Below are positions 44,323 to 53,611 of a stretch of 64,000 nucleotides of DNA, piece by piece. The DNA comes from Amycolatopsis bartoniae (GTDB taxonomy: Bacteria; Actinomycetota; Actinomycetes; Mycobacteriales; Pseudonocardiaceae): contig NZ_JACHWH010000010.1 of assembly GCF_014191255.1 (NCBI RefSeq), forward strand, positions 1 through 64,000, in the 5' to 3' direction. The notes below the pieces were generated by a model that was not told the origin of the DNA, made no database searches, and saw only the letters and a program-made list of their open reading frames with translations. Position numbers and translations under genes: made by a program. Position 1 is the stretch's first letter; each line of letters starts with the position of its first letter.

Positions 44323-47300
44323 ATGTACGAGCTTTCGCGAGTGCGCCTGCATTCGGTCGGCCCGGCGGGCGCGCGGTACCAGGACGTGCTGCTCGACTTC
44401 AGCGGCGTCGGGCCGCTGGTCAAGGCGCCGGCACAGGACGCGCTGTTCACCGCGGGCATCCACTCCGCCGAGCAGGGCCTGCCGCGGCGGCCGTCGCCGG
44501 CGAGCGTGTTGTTCCTGGAGAACGGCGGCGGCAAGTCGGTGCTGATCAAGCTGATCTTCTCCGTCATGCTGCCCGGCCGCCGCCAGGTCGTGGGCACCAC
44601 GAACACCCGCGTGCTGGAGAAGTTCGTCGCCGCCAAGGACGTCTCGCACGTGGTGCTGGAGTGGCAGCACACCGAGACCGGGCAGCGGATCATCACCGGC
44701 AAGGTGTCGGAGTGGCGCGGGCACGTGGTGTCCAACGACCCGGCGAACCTCGTCGACTCGTGGTTCTGCTTCCGGCCCAGCGCCACCACCGGGCTGGAGA
44801 CGCTGCCGTTCAGCGCGGACGGCAGGCTGCTCACGATGTCCGCGTTCCAGGAACGGCTCGACGAAGCGCACCGCGCCGAGCCGGAGCTGGAGCTGTCCTG
44901 GACCCGCCGCCACCACGAGTGGACCGAGCGGCTCGACCAGCTCGGTCTCGACACCGAGCTGTTCCGCTACCAGCGGGCGATGAACGCGGGCGAGGGCGAG
45001 GCGGCCGACGCGTTCGCCTTCACCTCCGACGAGGCGTTCGCCGAGTTCCTGCTCAAGGCCGTCATCCCCGAGGACGACCCGCGCGACCTCGCCGACGTGG
45101 TGCAGACGTACGCGCACAACCTCGGCCAGCGCGGCGAACTGATCGCCGAGCGGGACTTCGTCGCGGGCGCGCTCGACCTGCTCACGCCGCTGGTCGAGGA
45201 GGAGTCGCTGGCCGCGGCCTCCCGCAAGCTCGCCGTCGCGGCGCGCTCGGACGCGCAGGCGTTCGCCGGGTCCGTGATCGCGCGCCGCGAGCTGGAGTCC
45301 GAGCGGCTGTCCGGCCTGGCCGCATACGTCGACGAGACGCGGGACGCGGAGAAGCTCGCCGAGGGCGACCACCGCCGGCTGGCGGCCGTCGTGACGGAAC
45401 TGCGCCGGGTGGTGGCCGAGCTGCGGCTCGCCCGCGCCACCGAGGACAAGCAGCGCCTGGACGGCGAGCTGGCCGAGGCGCGACGGACGGCCGAGGCGTG
45501 GCGGGAGACCGGCACCGTCCTCGCGCACGTCAACGCGATGCGCAAGGCCGCCGACATCCGGGCGCTGGTGGGGGAACGGGAACAGACCGCCAAACCCGCG
45601 CTGGAGGCCAAGAACGCCGCCGCGAACGCGCTCGCCCGAGGGCTGCTCGCGCTGGCGCGCGAAGCCGGGGAACAGGCGCAGGCGGCGGAAGAACGCACCG
45701 CGGCGGCGCGCGACGAGGCCGCCGCCGCCCAGGACCAGCGCGACCGGGCCACGAGCACGGCGGCCCGGTACCGCGCCGAGGAAGCCCAGCTCACCGGCCG
45801 GGTCGAGGAGGTCAGGGCGCAGGTGCAGCAGGCCGTGCGCGACGGCCTCCTCACCGACGGCACCCAGGTCGCGGCCGCGGCGCAGGAAGCCCGCAGCCGG
45901 GGGGAGAACGCCGCGAGCGAGCTGATCTCCCGCGAGGCCGAGCTGGAGCGGGTGGCCGAGGAGCACGCCGAGGCCCAGCAGGCCCTGCACGCCGCGCAGC
46001 AGCGTGCGGCCGCCGCGCAGAGCCGCGCCGACAACGCCGCGAACGAGCTGGCGAAGGCCCACCGCCGCACGGACAGCCTCGCCGCGCACCCGCGGCTGCT
46101 GGAGCTGCTCGGCGGGGACACCGTGCAGCTGGAGACCGACACCCCCGCGCTGCTGACGCGGCTGCGTGAGGCCCGGTCCACCGCGGAGCGCGAGCAGACC
46201 GCGCTGCGCATGGCGGAGTCGGCCGACGAGCGGGCGCTCACCGCGCTCGGCGACGGGGGGCTGCTGCCCGCGCCGCCCGAGGTGCAGGCGGCACTCGACG
46301 TACTGGAGGCCGCGGGGATCACCGCGTGGTCCGGGTGGCGCTACCTGTCCACAATGGACGCCAAGGCGCGTGAACGGGTGCTGGCGGAACTGCCGCACCT
46401 CGTCGGCGGGGTGCTGGTCAACGACCCGGCGCAGCTGACGCGGGCCCGCGCCGCGCTCGCCGACGCCAAGCTCCTGCCGAGCGTCGTGGTGCCCGTGGGC
46501 ACGACGGCGGCCGTCCGGGGCGAGGGCAGCGCGCCCGGCGTCGAGTTCCTGGTACCGCCGAACCCCGCGATGTACGACGAGGACGCCGCCGACACCGAGC
46601 GGCAGGCCATCCTCGCGCGGCATGCGCGCCGCCAGAAGCAGCTGGAGGCGCTGAGCACGGCGATCGGCGATGACGCGGCGCTCGAATGGAAGCTCACCGC
46701 GTGGCGGGAGGACTATCCGCCGGGTGCGCTCGCGACCCTCGCCGAGGAAGCCGAGCACGCGGCGACCGAGTTCGCCGAGGCCCAGGAGGCCGTGACGGCG
46801 GCCGAACGCGAGCTGGCGGAGACGGCCGCCCGGCGCGCGCGGCTGCGTGAGGCGATCCCGGCGCTGCGGGCCGAGGCACGCACGGGGGAGGAGCGGTCCC
46901 GCCGGCTCGGCGAACTGGCCGAGCGGGTCGCGCGGATTCCACAGTGGACGGAGGAGGCCGGGCGGGCGCGGGAGGTCGTGGCCCGCGCCGAGGCCGAAGC
47001 GGAGCAGGCGGGCACCAAGGCGGCCCGCGCCCGCGAGGAGGCCGCCGAGGAACAACGGACGGCCGACGGGCACCGCCGGACGGTCAGCAGCGCCCGCGCC
47101 GAACTCGCCGAGGTGCCCGGCGGCGGCGGAGTGTCCGAAGAGGACCCGGCGCCGAAGGAACCCGTGGACGCGCTGCGCCGCGCCTTCGCCTCCGCGAGCG
47201 AGGCGTATGCGAAGGTCGAGGTGGGCAGCGACCTGCGGGCGGAGCTGGACCAGGCGGAGTCCGCCGAGTCGGGCGCCCGCGCGGCGCTCGAAGCGCTGGA

Positions 47301-48750
47301 CCCGGCCGTGCGCGAGCAGGCCGCCCGGTTGCTGGAAACCGCCGACGGTTCCGACGCCGCCACCCGCGCGGCGGCCCTGGCCCGCGCGGGCCGGGCGGTC
47401 GCCGCGCTGGAGGCCGAGCACAGCGAGGCGATCGGCGCGGTCGCCACCACCAAGGCCGAGCTGGACCAGCTGCCCCGGCAGAACGTGCCGCTCGAGACCC
47501 GCCCCCGCGACATCGAGCACGGCCGCGAACTGATCGACGAGGCCGGCCAGGAGGCGAGCGCCGCCGCCCGTGCGTGGGAGGAGGCGCAGGCCCGCCGGGC
47601 GGAGGCCGAGCGCGCCGCCGACCAGGCGAACGCCTCGGCCGCCGGGTTCCGGCTGCTCGCGGAGTCGATGGCCCACCTCGCGCCGGAGGGCGAGCCGGAA
47701 ACGGTGTTCGACGGGGACGTGGACGCCGCCCAGCACCGGTACCGCCGGTTCACCGCCGCGCTGACCGAGGCCGAGGCCGCGGTGGACCAGGCCGAGAAAC
47801 GGGTCCGCGCCGCCGCCGACGCGCTCGCCCAGTACGCGACCGACAAGCGGTTCGAGAGCCTGTCCAGCCCGGTGCGGCAGCAGATCATCTCGGTGCGCCG
47901 CGACAGCCTGCCCGCCAGCGCGGCCGAGTGGGCGAAGGCGCTGCGCCCGCGCCTGCGCACGCTCACCGACGACCTCGCGCAGATCGACCGCCACCGCTCC
48001 GGCATCGTGGCGCGGCTGCAGGGCATGGTCGAGGGTGCGCTGCGGATGCTGCGCTCGGCCCAGCGGCTCTCGCGGCTGCCCGAGGGGCTCGGCGACTGGT
48101 CCGGGCAGGAGTTCCTGCGCATCCGGTTCGCCGACCCGGAGGACGCCGAGCTGGTCGAGGCGCTCGGGCAGGTGGTCGACGAGGCGGCCGCCGGGAAGAC
48201 GAGCGACGGCCGGGACGTCAAACGCGACGGCATGTCGCTCGTGCTGCGCGGGGTGCGGGCCGCCGTGCCCAAGGGCTTCCGGGTGGACATGCTCAAGCCG
48301 GACTCGGTGCTGCGCACGGAACGGCAGCGGGTGTCGGAGATCCGCGACGTGTTCTCCGGCGGCCAGCAGCTGACGGCGGCGATCATCCTGTACTGCACGC
48401 TCGCCGCGCTGCGCGCCAACAACCGGGGCAAGCTGCGCAACCGCCATTCCGGGGTGCTGTTCCTGGACAACCCGATCGGCCGCGCGTCGGCGGGCTACCT
48501 GCTGGAGCTGCAGCGCGTCGTCGCCGAGGCGCTCGGCGTGCAGCTGATCTACACCACGGGCCTGTTCGACGCGGGCGCGCTGTCGGAGTTCCCGCTGATC
48601 ATCCGCCTGCGCAACGACGCCGACCTGCGGGCGGGACGCAAGTACCTGTCGGTCGACGCGACGATCCGCAACCACCTCGACGAGCTCGCCGAACCGGACG
48701 GCACGTCCCACCTGTCGGCGACACGCCTGTTCAGCAGGACCGGCGACTAG
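44323..48750 (+). CDS. SMC-like ATPase (MukB/MksB/JetC-like), 1475 residues
   Basis: Begins with an ABC head: Walker A LENGGGKS (N67-S72). Long Ala/Glu/Arg-rich coiled coils fill about 210-590 and 770-1180. Between them is a compact globular region (about 592-765) that could be a hinge. The head resumes with signature FSGGQQLTAA (S1345) and Walker B VLFLDNPIGRAS, where D1382 is followed by Asn, not the catalytic Glu of SMC proteins. A SD AGGGGGA lies 2 nt before the ATG. It probably dimerises and works with the two upstream proteins on DNA. Much longer than chromosomal SMC (about 1200). Confidence 0.75.
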   Translation: MYELSRVRLHSVGPAGARYQDVLLDFSGVGPLVKAPAQDALFTAGIHSAEQGLPRRPSPASVLFLENGGGKSVLIKLIFSVMLPGRRQVVGTTNTRVLEKFVAAKDVSHVVLEWQHTETGQRIITGKVSEWRGHVVSNDPANLVDSWFCFRPSATTGLETLPFSADGRLLTMSAFQERLDEAHRAEPELELSWTRRHHEWTERLDQLGLDTELFRYQRAMNAGEGEAADAFAFTSDEAFAEFLLKAVIPEDDPRDLADVVQTYAHNLGQRGELIAERDFVAGALDLLTPLVEEESLAAASRKLAVAARSDAQAFAGSVIARRELESERLSGLAAYVDETRDAEKLAEGDHRRLAAVVTELRRVVAELRLARATEDKQRLDGELAEARRTAEAWRETGTVLAHVNAMRKAADIRALVGEREQTAKPALEAKNAAANALARGLLALAREAGEQAQAAEERTAAARDEAAAAQDQRDRATSTAARYRAEEAQLTGRVEEVRAQVQQAVRDGLLTDGTQVAAAAQEARSRGENAASELISREAELERVAEEHAEAQQALHAAQQRAAAAQSRADNAANELAKAHRRTDSLAAHPRLLELLGGDTVQLETDTPALLTRLREARSTAEREQTALRMAESADERALTALGDGGLLPAPPEVQAALDVLEAAGITAWSGWRYLSTMDAKARERVLAELPHLVGGVLVNDPAQLTRARAALADAKLLPSVVVPVGTTAAVRGEGSAPGVEFLVPPNPAMYDEDAADTERQAILARHARRQKQLEALSTAIGDDAALEWKLTAWREDYPPGALATLAEEAEHAATEFAEAQEAVTAAERELAETAARRARLREAIPALRAEARTGEERSRRLGELAERVARIPQWTEEAGRAREVVARAEAEAEQAGTKAARAREEAAEEQRTADGHRRTVSSARAELAEVPGGGGVSEEDPAPKEPVDALRRAFASASEAYAKVEVGSDLRAELDQAESAESGARAALEALDPAVREQAARLLETADGSDAATRAAALARAGRAVAALEAEHSEAIGAVATTKAELDQLPRQNVPLETRPRDIEHGRELIDEAGQEASAAARAWEEAQARRAEAERAADQANASAAGFRLLAESMAHLAPEGEPETVFDGDVDAAQHRYRRFTAALTEAEAAVDQAEKRVRAAADALAQYATDKRFESLSSPVRQQIISVRRDSLPASAAEWAKALRPRLRTLTDDLAQIDRHRSGIVARLQGMVEGALRMLRSAQRLSRLPEGLGDWSGQEFLRIRFADPEDAELVEALGQVVDEAAAGKTSDGRDVKRDGMSLVLRGVRAAVPKGFRVDMLKPDSVLRTERQRVSEIRDVFSGGQQLTAAIILYCTLAALRANNRGKLRNRHSGVLFLDNPIGRASAGYLLELQRVVAEALGVQLIYTTGLFDAGALSEFPLIIRLRNDADLRAGRKYLSVDATIRNHLDELAEPDGTSHLSATRLFSRTGD

Positions 48751-49105
48751 CACCGCGGTCGCGCTCCGTGCGGAAGGCGCGCCGGGATCTGCTCGACCCG
48801 GTGCCCCTCACATGTGCCCCAAGGAGTGACTCCGGCGGTAACGGGCGAACTTTGCCGTACTCCCACCGCAGTGGGTTACTTTCGTCCCTCCACAGGGGAC
48901 GGACGCCGCGACGGTGCGTGATCATCGGCGGAATCGCCGGCGGAACTACACCCGCACGGTACTCATCCGGAAAGGGGGCCTGTGCAATTCGTGAATGCGG
49001 CTCGGATCCGCCGCGTTAACTCCTTCGGATGGACGCCGCGTGAATTTCGGCTCGATTGGGTAAGGAATTGCAGGCAGACAGCCCCACTCTTTCGAGGAGC
49101 CCACA
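48751..49105. other. 355-nt intergenic region after the SMC operon
   Basis: Less GC-rich than its surroundings, with no credible ORF. It holds a weak CCGGG/CCCGG stem (48782-48801) that may end the operon and a perfect small dyad GGAGT-G-ACTCC (48823-48833), possibly an operator. The right edge carries GAGGAG (49094-49099), the ribosome-binding site of the next gene. No RNA family recognised. Confidence 0.5.
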
Positions 49106-49555
49106 ATGCAGAACCGATTCGCGCGATTCATCTCGGTCCTCGTCGCCGGCGGCGTCCTGACGCTGACCGGTGCCGGTATGGCCAGCGCGGCGACGCCGGC
49201 AGGCAGCGGCACGTCGAGCACCGAGAGCGCCGCCGCGCAGGTCCAGACCTCGCGCGACAACCTGGTCAACGACGCCAAGGCCGGCAACGCGCCCGCGGCG
49301 CGCAGTGAGCTGACCCAGCTCGAGCCGCTGCTGTCGGACCTGGCGACCAGCGACCGCTACTCCATCCAGGCCGACACCCGGCAGACCGCGGCCACCGCGC
49401 ACGACGAGGCGGTCCAGGCCGCGGACAAGATCGCGCAGCTGCCCGCGGACCAGACCGCCCGCCAGGACGTGCCGCCCGTCGCGACGCTGCTCGACGCGCT
49501 CCTGCAGCGCGTGCTGCTGAGCCTGTCGGCGCTGCTCGCCGGCCTGCTCGGCTGA
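49106..49555 (+). CDS. Small secreted helical protein of unknown function
   Basis: 149 residues. A Sec signal peptide (residues 1-28, GMASA-ATPAG) is followed by a Ser/Thr-rich linker, an amphipathic helical middle (QTSRDNLVNDAKAGNAPAARSEL; QADTRQTAATAHDEAVQAADKI) and a strongly hydrophobic Leu-rich C-terminus (LLDALLQRVLLSLSALLAGLLG in part). No family recognised. The C-terminal helix could anchor it in a membrane or drive assembly. The next gene is a secreted peptidase. Confidence 0.75.
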   Translation: MQNRFARFISVLVAGGVLTLTGAGMASAATPAGSGTSSTESAAAQVQTSRDNLVNDAKAGNAPAARSELTQLEPLLSDLATSDRYSIQADTRQTAATAHDEAVQAADKIAQLPADQTARQDVPPVATLLDALLQRVLLSLSALLAGLLG

Positions 49556-49676
49556 CCGCCCCCGGGCGGCCAGCACCGGATGGTGTACCGGCCGCGGATC
49601 CGTGCCCGAGCGGATCCGCGGCCGGACCGGTCCGCCCACGCCGTACGACATCCGAAATCACGTGCAAAGGAGCCCG

Positions 49677-50960
49677 ATGTTCCGCGCCGGTCTCGCGGTC
49701 TTCGCCGGAATGGTCCTCACCGCCGCGCTCGCGGTGGCACCCGCGACCGCGGATCAGGTGCGCGCGGCGAGATTCGAACCGGTGTGCGGCGGGAAATACG
49801 CCCGGGTCGCCTGCCAGGTGCAGAAACTCGTCGGCGGCTCCTACCAGGCGCCGATGGGCTGGGGTGCGACGGATCTCCAGGCGTCGCACGGCATTCCGGC
49901 GACCTCCCCGCACACGGGCACCATCGCGATCATCGACGTCGGCGCGTATCCGACGCTCGAGAACGACCTCGCGGTCTACCGGCAGCAGTACGGGCTGCCG
50001 CCGTGCGCGAGCAGCACCGGCTGTTTCCGGCAGATCGACTACAAGGGCGGCCCGGCGTTGCCGCCGTCGCCGGGGGCCGACGGCCCGTCGATCGACGAGC
50101 AGATCGCCGTGGAGACCTCGCTCGACGTGGACATGGCCTCGGCGGCGTGCCCCGGCTGCCGCATCCTCGAGGTGCAGATCCCCGTGTCGGAGGTGCCGAC
50201 CAGCGACGGCTCCGGCGCGGTCAACTACGACGGGTACGCCGCGGCGTTCGGCACAGCGGTCCAGACCGCGGTCGCGAACGGCGCGAACTCCATCAGCATC
50301 AGCTACGGCCTGCCCGGGAGCGACTCGATGGTCCGCGGCCCGGTCGCCGCGCAGCTCGCCCAGCGGGGCGTCGCGATCGTCGCGTCCAGCGGGGACAATG
50401 GTTTCCAGGCCACGCAGTTCCTGTGGCCGCAGGCGCTGCCCACGGTCACGGCCGTCGGCGGCACCGAACTGGTCAAGCAGGGCAACACCTACAGCGAGGG
50501 CGCGTGGGACGGGGCCGGGTCCAGCTGCGTGCCCGGTGCCGCGGCGGCTCCGGGCCAACCGGGCGACGTCACGGCGTTGTGCGGCGGTGCCCGTACCGCG
50601 GTGGACGTCTCCGCCGTCGCCGACAACCTCGCGATCTACACGACCTACAGCCCGTCGAGCAAGCATTCGCTCGGCTGGACCATCGTGGCCGGCACGAGCG
50701 CGTCCGCGCCGTTCATCGCCGGGGTGTACGCCGCGAGCGGCGACCTGCGGGCCGTCGACGGGCCGAACCTGCTGTACCGCGCCGGGGCGGGCGCGTTCAA
50801 CGACGTCATCTCCGGCACCAACGGCGGCGTCAGCAACGGCCGGTGCCTGCCACCGGGCCTCGGCTCGTCGACCACCTTCGACGGCCGCCTGTGCGGCGCG
50901 GGCCCGGGCTGGGACGGACCCACCGGGCTCGGCAGCCCCAAGGGCCTGCTGCCGCTGTAG
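49677..50960 (+). CDS. Secreted S53 (sedolisin-like) serine peptidase lacking a pro-domain
   Basis: 427 residues from the ATG at 49677, with AAAGGAG 4 nt upstream; a GTG/ATG further up is unlike a signal peptide. The signal peptide (about 1-24, PATAD) leads almost directly into the catalytic domain. Glu and Asp of the S53 triad are in VETSLDVDMA, the oxyanion Asp in VASSGDNGF and the nucleophile Ser in GTSASAPFIAG. The end GPGWDGPTGLGSP is the calcium-binding type. The usual long N-terminal activation domain is missing. Six or more Cys suggest disulfides. Confidence 0.85.
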   Translation: MFRAGLAVFAGMVLTAALAVAPATADQVRAARFEPVCGGKYARVACQVQKLVGGSYQAPMGWGATDLQASHGIPATSPHTGTIAIIDVGAYPTLENDLAVYRQQYGLPPCASSTGCFRQIDYKGGPALPPSPGADGPSIDEQIAVETSLDVDMASAACPGCRILEVQIPVSEVPTSDGSGAVNYDGYAAAFGTAVQTAVANGANSISISYGLPGSDSMVRGPVAAQLAQRGVAIVASSGDNGFQATQFLWPQALPTVTAVGGTELVKQGNTYSEGAWDGAGSSCVPGAAAAPGQPGDVTALCGGARTAVDVSAVADNLAIYTTYSPSSKHSLGWTIVAGTSASAPFIAGVYAASGDLRAVDGPNLLYRAGAGAFNDVISGTNGGVSNGRCLPPGLGSSTTFDGRLCGAGPGWDGPTGLGSPKGLLPL

Positions 50961-50980
50961 GCACGCGCTCGCGAAGCGGG

Positions 50981-51946
50981 TCAGCCGCGCCGCAGCTTGG
51001 CGAGCATCAGCGTCGGGTCGTTCCCGGCCAGGTTGGCGCCGTTGGTCACGTAGACCCGGTCGCCCCGCACCGCGACCGCCGTGGTGCCCTGCAGGCCGTC
51101 GCCGGCGTCCAGCAGGGTCTCGTGCGTGCCGTCCGCGCTGACTCGCACGAGCTCGCCGGCCTCGTTGACCGCGGCGAAGATTTCGGTGCCCCGGCCGGTG
51201 AAGTCGAAGTCGTCGATGCCCGCAAGACCGGTGGCCCGGACCTCGGCGTGACCGGAGCCGCCGTCCGGGAGCAGCGGGATGCGGACGAGGGTGCCGCGGT
51301 CGGAGTTGCTCGCCCACACCGCGCCGTCGTGGATCTTCAGGCCGTTGGCGCCCAGGAAGCCGTCGGGCGCCAGCGCCGGGTCCGCGGACCACACGGTGGC
51401 CGGGCCGCCGCCCAGCGGGGCCTGCCAGATGCGCCCGCCGGCGGAGTCGGTGACCAGGAAGCGGTGCCGCGCGCCGTCGACGACCAGCGCGTTCAGCATG
51501 GTGTCGGCGGGCATCGGCACGACGAGCCGGGGCTGCCCGGAGCGCCCGAGCTGCCAGATCCCGGTCTGCCCGGCCTGTCCGGTGGAGTAGAGGAAGTACA
51601 GGTCGCCGCTGCCGGTCCGGGCGACGCCGGTGACCACGGGAATTCCGACGACCGGGGTGCTGCCGCCGCCCGGAGGCAGCGGCATGGTGGCGAGGACCTG
51701 GACGCGTCCGTCCGGTGCGACCCGCACCACCTGGCGGGCGGGGATCATGCCGATGACCGCGCCACCGTCGGGTTCCGGCGCGATGCTTTCGGCGGCCTGG
51801 CCCGCGGCCCGGTCGAAGTGGGCGAGGACTCGCACGTCGGCCAGGCGGGTCCCGGCGGGGTGCGCGAGGGCCGCGGGAGCGGTGCCCACGGTGAGCAGGG
51901 CGGCGAGGCCGAGCGTGACGGCACGCCGTGGCAGGTGCGGGGACAT
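50981..51946 (-). CDS. Secreted six-bladed beta-propeller protein (SMP-30/NHL-like, ScyD/ScyE type)
   Basis: 321 residues from the ATG at 51946. The signal peptide ends near residue 28 (ALAHPAG). Repeating strands (VVRVAPDGRVQVLATM, GANGLKIHDGAVWASNSDRGTLVRIPL, GELVRVSADGTHETLL) form blades typical of SMP-30/gluconolactonase-like propellers. Metal or catalytic residues cannot be assigned. It converges with the S53 peptidase gene, 20 nt apart. Confidence 0.75.
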   Translation of the reverse strand: MSPHLPRRAVTLGLAALLTVGTAPAALAHPAGTRLADVRVLAHFDRAAGQAAESIAPEPDGGAVIGMIPARQVVRVAPDGRVQVLATMPLPPGGGSTPVVGIPVVTGVARTGSGDLYFLYSTGQAGQTGIWQLGRSGQPRLVVPMPADTMLNALVVDGARHRFLVTDSAGGRIWQAPLGGGPATVWSADPALAPDGFLGANGLKIHDGAVWASNSDRGTLVRIPLLPDGGSGHAEVRATGLAGIDDFDFTGRGTEIFAAVNEAGELVRVSADGTHETLLDAGDGLQGTTAVAVRGDRVYVTNGANLAGNDPTLMLAKLRRG

Positions 51947-52022
51947 CGTTGCCTTTCCGTGGTGAGGGCAGGACGAGACGCGGTGGCCCGCGCGGGCCAC
52001 CGGAAAGGGAGGTCGCGGACGC

Positions 52023-52892
52023 CTAGCCCGGCAGGTGCCGGGCACCGGTCCCGGACGGGGTGAACCGTTCCTGGCCGAGCACGGCCAGCAGCTCCAGCTG
52101 CGAGACGGCGGCGCTGCCCGGCGCGGGGGAGTACACGATCAGGCGCTGGTCCTGCCTGGCCGTCGCCAGGATGTCGAAGTCCAGCTCGATGATCCCGACC
52201 GCGGGGTGCAGGATGCGCTTGCGGTCGCTGCGCCGGACCGCGACGTCGTGCCGGGCCCACAGCCCGGCGAACTCCGCGCTCCGCGCGCGCAACGCCGCGA
52301 CCAGCTCGCGTGCCAGTGGATCGGCCGGGCGGGCCGCGAGGGCCGCCCGCAGGTCCTCCACCTGCGCCCGGCTCTCGTGTTCGTGATCTTCGGCGGGATA
52401 GCGCCGGCGGAGGGCCGGATCGGTGAACCACCGGTAGGTGCAGCTGCGGGCGAGGCCGCGGAACCCGGTCTGCGGCCCCAGCAGCGCGTCCGCCATCGGG
52501 TTCCGGGCGAGGACGACGTTGAGGTCGGAGGCGACCAGTGCGGGCAGGCCAGGCAACCCGTCGAGGAGCCGGAGGAGACCGCGGCCGACGTGCTCGTCGC
52601 CACCGGTGCGGGGCGGCGCCTGGTGACCGGCGAGGCGGAAGAGGTGGTCGCGTTCGTCGGCCGTCAGCCGCAGCGCGCGGGCCAGCGCGGTGAGCACCGC
52701 GACCGACGGATGCGGGCCGCGTCCCTGTTCGAGCCGGGCGTAGTAGTCCGGCGACATGCCGGCGAGCCGGGCGACCTCGAAGCGGCGAAGCCCCGGCGTC
52801 CGGCGCCGGCCGCCCGCCGCGACACCGACATCCGCGGGCTGGAGCAGCGCACGCCGGCGCCGGAGGAAGTCCGCGAGATCGTTCCGTTCCAC
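52023..52892 (-). CDS. XRE-family regulator with MmyB-like ligand domain
   Basis: 289 residues from the GTG at 52892 (MERNDLADFLRRRR), the customary start of this family; a GTG at 52922 would add 10. The helix-turn-helix (FEVARLAGMSPDYYARLEQGRGPHPS region, about residues 33-60) is followed by the MmyB-like/PAS-type C-terminal domain (VLARNPMADALLG; HHVDVAVRR-like tail). Members regulate an adjacent divergent or nearby gene. LysE-family export lies just upstream on the same strand and may be the linked target. Confidence 0.85.
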   Translation of the reverse strand: MERNDLADFLRRRRALLQPADVGVAAGGRRRTPGLRRFEVARLAGMSPDYYARLEQGRGPHPSVAVLTALARALRLTADERDHLFRLAGHQAPPRTGGDEHVGRGLLRLLDGLPGLPALVASDLNVVLARNPMADALLGPQTGFRGLARSCTYRWFTDPALRRRYPAEDHEHESRAQVEDLRAALAARPADPLARELVAALRARSAEFAGLWARHDVAVRRSDRKRILHPAVGIIELDFDILATARQDQRLIVYSPAPGSAAVSQLELLAVLGQERFTPSGTGARHLPG

Positions 52893-52960
52893 CTCCTCAG
52901 CATGATCCGCCCGGCGCGGCACAACCAGGACTCGCCGGTACCACCCTCGGCGGGCGGCCG

Positions 52961-53605
52961 TCAGTCCCGGCGCCCGGTGAGCGCGATGCCCACGCCGAGA
53001 CCGATCATCACCGCGCCGCCGGTGCCGCCGATCAGCGCGAGCCGCCGCGGGGAGCGCGCGAACCACGAGCGCGCCGCACCGGCGACGAGCGCCCAGGCGC
53101 TGTCGGACAGCACGGCGATCGCGGGCAGGCAGACGCCCAGCAGCAGCACCTGCAGCGGGACCCGCCCGGCCGACGGCGTGACGAACTGCGGCAGCACCGC
53201 GGCCAGGAACACGATCGACTTCGGGTTCGCGAGACCCACGACGAACCCGTCGCGCAGTACCCGCAGCGTCCGGCCCGGCGTGGTGGGCACCGCGGCGGAG
53301 AGGGCGTCCGCCAGCCCGCGGCGGTGCCGGATCGCCTGCACGCCCAGGTACACCAGGTAGCCCGCCCCGGCCAGCTTGATCACCGTGAACACGGCCGCGG
53401 AGGTCCGCACGAGCACGCCGAGCCCGAACGCCACCGCGACCACCTGCGTGTACACGCCCGCGGCGTTGCCGGCCACGGTGAGCAGCGCGTCGCGGCGCCC
53501 GACGGTGAGCGCGCGGCTGATGGTGAACAGCACGCTCGGCCCTGGCACGACGATCATGACGAACACCAGCGCGGCGAACGCCGCGAAAGCACCGGGGGAC
53601 ACCAT
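52961..53605 (-). CDS. LysE/RhtB-family amino-acid exporter
   Basis: 214 residues with six predicted transmembrane segments. FVMIVVPGPSVLFTISRALTVGRR is the hallmark start of the family, and FVVGLANPKSIVFLAAVLPQFV the conserved centre. It exports amino acids or derivatives; substrate unknown. A TACCGT -10 on the minus strand lies 6 nt before the ATG at 53605. The XRE regulator follows 68 nt downstream. Confidence 0.9.
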   Translation of the reverse strand: MVSPGAFAAFAALVFVMIVVPGPSVLFTISRALTVGRRDALLTVAGNAAGVYTQVVAVAFGLGVLVRTSAAVFTVIKLAGAGYLVYLGVQAIRHRRGLADALSAAVPTTPGRTLRVLRDGFVVGLANPKSIVFLAAVLPQFVTPSAGRVPLQVLLLGVCLPAIAVLSDSAWALVAGAARSWFARSPRRLALIGGTGGAVMIGLGVGIALTGRRD

Positions 53606-53611
53606 GACCCG

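Noticed and set aside
43759-48753. A 1664-residue open frame antisense to the SMC-like gene
   Set aside because: It is a GC-bias shadow: Arg/Ala/Gly/Val-rich, no domain, no ribosome-binding site, and the sense strand encodes clear ATPase motifs.
49580-52063. An 827-residue plus-strand frame crossing the S53 peptidase and propeller genes
   Set aside because: No signal peptide or domain, Arg-rich; overlaps two well-supported genes in other frames.
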